Assembly: GCA_964007475.1 (NCBI GenBank)
Contig: OZ023274.1
Coordinates: 82,719,303-82,783,302, forward strand
DNA: 64,000 nucleotides
DNA from: Hybos culiciformis
Taxonomy: Eukaryota > Arthropoda > Insecta > Diptera > Hybotidae
Direction: 5' to 3'
Shown here piece by piece: positions 52,201 to 58,200 of this stretch. Every line of letters begins with the position of its first letter. The stretch's first letter is position 1. The notes below the pieces were generated by a model. The model ran no database searches, was not told where the DNA came from, and saw only the letters and a program-made list of their open reading frames with translations. The translations under genes were made by a program, and so were the position numbers.

Positions 52201-55200
52201 TAATCTTGGAACTTTTTACTCTAGTTAAAAAATAATAAATCTCTCAATAATATAAAATTCAATATGTAATTTTTAAAATTTTTATTATTGAACATAAATA
52301 ATTGTATGAAAATGAAAACTGTTTTCCTGTGGTCATTAAAAAAGAAAATTTTTATTTTTTTTTCAACTTTGAACATGATTTAGAGCAGTGAAAAAAAAAT
52401 GAAAATTAATTTTGTTGTCATTGGGTATCATTAAAAAATGATAATAGCAGAACAAGAACTGTTGAATATTGAAAAATAAGTTTTTTCCTTTTCTTTTTTC
52501 AATGAAAAAAGGATTTCTAATTTAATGAAAATTTATTTTTTCAAGGACATTGATAATCTCATGACAGAAGGCAATAAATCAAGAACTGTTGCTGCTACAA
52601 ATATGAATGCTGAATCTTCAAGATCACATGCTGTTTTTTCAGTTGTTTTAACACAAATATTAACAGATATTCAAACTAGTGTTACTGGCGAAAAAGTCTC
52701 AAGAATGTCATTAGTTGATTTAGCTGGCAGTGAACGTGCTGTTAAAACTGGTGCAGTTGGTGATAGATTAAAAGAAGGTTCTAATATTAATAAGTAAGTT
52801 CATTAACATATATATTTTATTAGCGCACAACTACAATTTAAGTAATTAAGAATAAAAAAAATAATTAAGGATTATTCCATACTTGCACTTTTATTCTGTT
52901 TTTTTTTTTAATTTTAAAATTTTCAACATAATAATTTATCATCCTAAAAAATTTATTAAATTCTTATATGGCAAAATTTCTATTAACACAGATCTTTAAC
53001 AACGCTTGGTCTTGTGATATCAAAGTTAGCCGATCAATCTAGTGGTAAAAATCGTAATGATAAATTCGTACCATATAGAGATTCTGTATTAACGTGGCTG
53101 CTAAAAGATAACTTGGGTGGGAATTCCAAAACTGTTATGGTAGCTACTATAAGTCCAGCAGCTGATAATTACGAAGAGACATTATCTACTTTACGCTATG
53201 CTGATCGAGCCAAACGTATTGTCAATCATGCAGTTGTCAATGAAGATCCTAATGCAAGAATTATTCGTGAATTAAGATTGGAAGTGGAAACACTGAGAAA
53301 TATGTTGAAACATGCCACCGGATCACCTGTTGGTGATATTCAAAGGGTTGATATTCATGATAAGTTGGCAGAAAGTGAAAATTTAATGAAACAAATTTCT
53401 CAAACTTGGGAGGAAAAATTAGTTAAAACAGAACGAATACAAAATGAGAGGCAACAAGCTTTAGAAAAAATGGGCATCAGTGTTCAGGCTAGTGGAATTA
53501 TGGTTGAAAAAAATAAATATTATTTAGTTAATTTAAATGCTGATCCGTCCCTCAATGAATTATTAGTTTATTATTTAAAGGTAAGTTATTTTATAAAATT
53601 TTCCATGCTTGGAGCTTTGTCTCCTTAGATTTTGAAATTTTCTTAATATTAATTGTTTTATAAATTATTAGGAACGAACATTAGTTGGAGGTCGAAACAT
53701 TGCCGGTCAACAACCCGACATCCAATTATCAGGTCTTGGCATACAACAAGAACATTGTATAATTAGTATTGAAGATGGTGGACTATTTTTAGAGCCAATA
53801 CAAAATGCTCGATGCTTTGTTAATGGTTCACCGGCAACAGAAAAAATGCCATTGAATCATGGGGATCGAATTTTATGGGGAAATCATCATTTCTTTCGTG
53901 TGAATTGCCCAAAAAGTGCTGCAATGCAAAATTTAAATTCTTCCGAACCTCAAACCCCAGCTCAACCAATCGATTATAATTTCGCGAGAGATGAAATTAT
54001 GCAAAACGAATTGAGTAATGATCCAATACAAACGGCAATCGCAGCACTAGAACGGCAGCATGAAGAGGATAAACAAGTTGCGCTTGAAAAACAACGTCAG
54101 GAATATGAAAGACAATTTCAACAATTACGAAATATTTTATCACCTAGTACACCATATGCTCCTTATGCTCCTTACGATCCACTAAGATTAGGAAAAATAA
54201 CTCCATGCACACCAACATCACAAATGCGAGTTGAAAAATGGGCACAAGTAAGTCTTATCTTTTTTATAAAAATTTTTCATTCTACTATGAAATCGTTTTT
54301 GAAATAAAGAAACTCCCAAAACAGGTGAACAGAACCAGAAAATTGTAAAAATACTTATGATTTCTAAACTCGGTTCATATATAAGATTTTTCACATTTTT
54401 TATTAATTTGTTTTGTCGTGTAATTAATTAATTTTCGTCAAATAGAAAACTATTTTAGCTTTCTTCTACCACAAATTTTTAATTTGCCTTAATGTATTTT
54501 CCAAAATTACAAGTTTCTTGTTATTTAATATTTTTCAAAGGATATGATCCCTTTGAACTTTTTGAAACCATAAAAAGGATTCCATTTAAAATTATATCTA
54601 AAAATCGTTAAATTTAACTTCCAGGAAACTAAAATATTCATTAATAATTCTAATAAAAAATGTTGACCTTTTTTTACAATTTTTTTTTCCTCTTTTATTC
54701 TATCTATACAAATGTGAATTAAAAAAAAACCAAAACAAATCAAACTAAAAATAAAATCGTAATCATTGTAGGAAAGAGATGAAATGTTTAGAAGATCCTT
54801 GGGACAACTTAAAACTGATATAATGCGTGCTAATTCTTTAGTACAAGAAGCTAATTTTTTGGCTGAAGAAATGGAAAAAAAAACAAAATTTAGTGTTACA
54901 TTACAAATACCACCAGCAAATCTTAGTCCTAACAGACGGGTAAGTAAAAAAAAAATTATTCAAATATAAGTTTTCTTGTATAAACTCTTGTTAGTCTTAC
55001 AACGTTTTGGCAAAAAAATAACATTAAGTTTTTATTCCAATCGGATTAAAAAATATTCATGATTATAATTTTGTTTGAATTGTAATATTTATTTATTTTT
55101 TTTTATTCGATTTATTTAACAGCGTGGGGCATTTGTTAGTGAACCCGCTATTCTAGTCAAACGTTTAAATTCGGGTAGTCAAGTATGGACTATGGAAAAA

Positions 55201-58200
55201 TTAGAAAATAAATTAATTGATATGAGGGAAATGTATCAAGAACATAAAGACGGAGGTTTGGTAAGTTTTTAAATATTAAATATTTTCTTATGTAAAATAT
55301 TTCACTATAATACTCTAATTTTGAATTTTTATTACTAATAAAAAAAAAAAAACATTATTATCCTTTTACTCAATTTTAAAACTGCAAAACTTGATATTAT
55401 TTGGCTCAAAAACAGCCAATCATTGAACCGGAAATTGATGAAGATGATGATGAGGTAATACTTTGCTTAAGATAATATGCATTCCCTTATACGTACATAT
55501 ATTATTATTTTTATTCAAAAATATTCAGATACTTATTTATACTTAGATAAAAACCAGCAAATAAAAAATTTGCATCTGCCATTTTTCAGAAGTGCACCCA
55601 AATAAATAATAAAATAAAATTATTCTGGCTTATTTTATTTTAACCTTAAATCAACACAAGCAATAAAAAGACGTCTTAAGAACATTAAGAGTTCAAAAAT
55701 CCAAATCAAAATTTATTTTATTTTTGACTAAAGAAAATTTTCTAAATATATGGTTGAATAATAATTATTACTGAAATTGTTGAAATTAAAATTAGATAAA
55801 GTCTTTTGTTTTTTTTTATAAGTTATTCTGCAGTTTTATCTAATTTTTCAGACTGTAGTATAATCACAACCTTATACAATTTTTTAAGTTTTTCTTTCCA
55901 ATATTCTTTATTTCATTTCACATATTTTAATAATCTGATTATATGTAATTTATGTGTACATTCTTATAAAATAAATTTTTTTATACTGATTTTTAATTAA
56001 TTTTATACATTTTACAGGACCCTGAAAAAACCAAATTGGATCCATTTTATGAATCACAGGAAAATCATAATTTAATTGGAGTGGCGAATATATTTCTAGA
56101 GGTTTTGTTTCATGATGTCACATTGGATTATCATACTCCAATAATTAGTCAGCAAGGTGAAGTTGCTGGACGACTTCAAGTAGAAATAAAAAAAACAGGT
56201 GGACAGTTACCACAAGACCGTATGTGTGAATCAGCGTCTTCTGATAGTGGTTCGACAGATTCACATGATGATGATTATTTTATTGACCCAATGCAAAACC
56301 AAATAACATGTCGTGTGACTATAAAGCAAGCTAATGGCTTACCATTATCATTGTCCAATTTTGTATTCTGTCAATATACTTTTTGGGGTCATCAAGAATG
56401 TGTTGTTCCTGTTGTCAATTCTGAAATTCCAAACCACAATCAAAATATGACATTTAATTTTGATCACACTAAAGATTATACTATACCGATAACGGAAGAG
56501 TTTTTGGAGCATTGCGCAGAAGGTGCTCTTTCCATTGAAGTTTGGGGACATCGAAGTGCGGGATTTTCAAAAACAAAAGGTTGGGAGGTAGAACAACAGC
56601 AAGCTAAAGCAAGAAGTCTCGTTGATCGGTGGGCTGAGTTATCTCGAAAAATTGAACTTTGGGTAGAAATTCATGAGCTAAATGATAATGGAGAATACGC
56701 ACCAGTTGAAGTTACCAATCGTTCCGAAGTTTTAACTGGTGGGGTATATCAACTTCGACAGGGTCAACAACGACGAATTGTTGCTCGTGTGAAGCCTGTC
56801 CAAAACTCTGGAACTCTACCAATAATTTGTCAATCAATTGTTAGTGTGGCGGTGGGTTCAGTTTCTGTTAGATCAAAGTTACAAAAACCATTGGATTCGT
56901 ATCAAGAAGAAGACTTAACGGTACTGAGAGATAAATGGAGTGAAGCACTTGGACGTCGGCGACAGTATTTGGACCAACAAATTCAAAAGCTAATAAATAA
57001 GGAACAAAAAACAGAAGAGGAACGTGAACGAGAATTAAATTTAGTTCATCAATGGGTATCATTAACCGAAGAACGCAACGCAGTTTTAGTTCCAGCTCCT
57101 GGATCTGGCATTCCGGGAGCTCCAGCTTCTTGGGATCCACCTCCCGGAATGGAACCTCATGTTCCTGTTCTTTTCTTAGATTTAAATGCAGATGATTTGT
57201 CCGCACAAAACTCTTATGATGATTCTACAATAGCTGGTTTGAATTCAATTTTACCAAAAGAGCATGGTAATAAATTCTACACTTTACAAATTTTACAACA
57301 TTTAGAAAAGGATGTTTGTGCTATATCGAGCTGGGACTCATCGATGCACGATAGTCAGGCATTAAATCGGACAACAGAAGCCAATGAACGAGTTTACTTA
57401 ATTTTAAAAGTTACTGTTCGTCTCTCGCATCCAGCGGCAATGAATTTGGTCTTGCGTAAACGCTTGGGTTTAAATATCTATAAAAGACAGAGTATTACAG
57501 ATCGAATAAAAAAATTCAGATTAGTTCGATCTGAAAATTCGATAACCCAAAGTGGTGTTACATATGAAGTGGTGTCAAATATTCCAAAAGCATCTGAAGA
57601 ACTAGAAGATCGAGAATCTCTAGCACAATTGGCGGCCAGTGGAGATGATTGTTCTGCAATGGCAGACGGAGAAACTTACATTGGTATATTTGAGAGACTC
57701 ATTATACGATTTTATTTAGAGTTATTAAATTTTCTCTTTTTTAGAAAAATATACGAAAGGAGTCTCAGCAGTTGAAAGTATTTTAACACTAGATAGGCTG
57801 AGACAAAATGTTGCAATTAAAGAATTACAACAAACGAGCCAACCTTTATCTATGAGAAAAACCGTTAGTGTACCAAATTTTTCACAGGTGAGAAATAAAT
57901 TATTAAAGTTTATTAAAATAAAAAAAATACTAAAAATAAATAAAATAAATTCAAATTGTTCGTACAGGGTGTTTTAATTATAATTATAGTTTAATATCAA
58001 CTTTTTTAAAAATGTTTTCATTAACTTGACATTTAGGGGTAAAGCTTGAAGATCACGTTTTTAGAGGAACATTGACCGTCGCAGATCTGACAATAACACT
58101 TTACTATTACATTTAACTATTAATTTTTTAGTTCTGAAAAGAAAAGAAAATTATAAAATTATTATATACCTACATAATTTACATTTTTTCTATAATTCAG

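Noticed and set aside
56348..57206. Minus-strand ORFs opposite exon 11
   Set aside because: Antisense shadows of the Khc-73 coding exon; no independent evidence.
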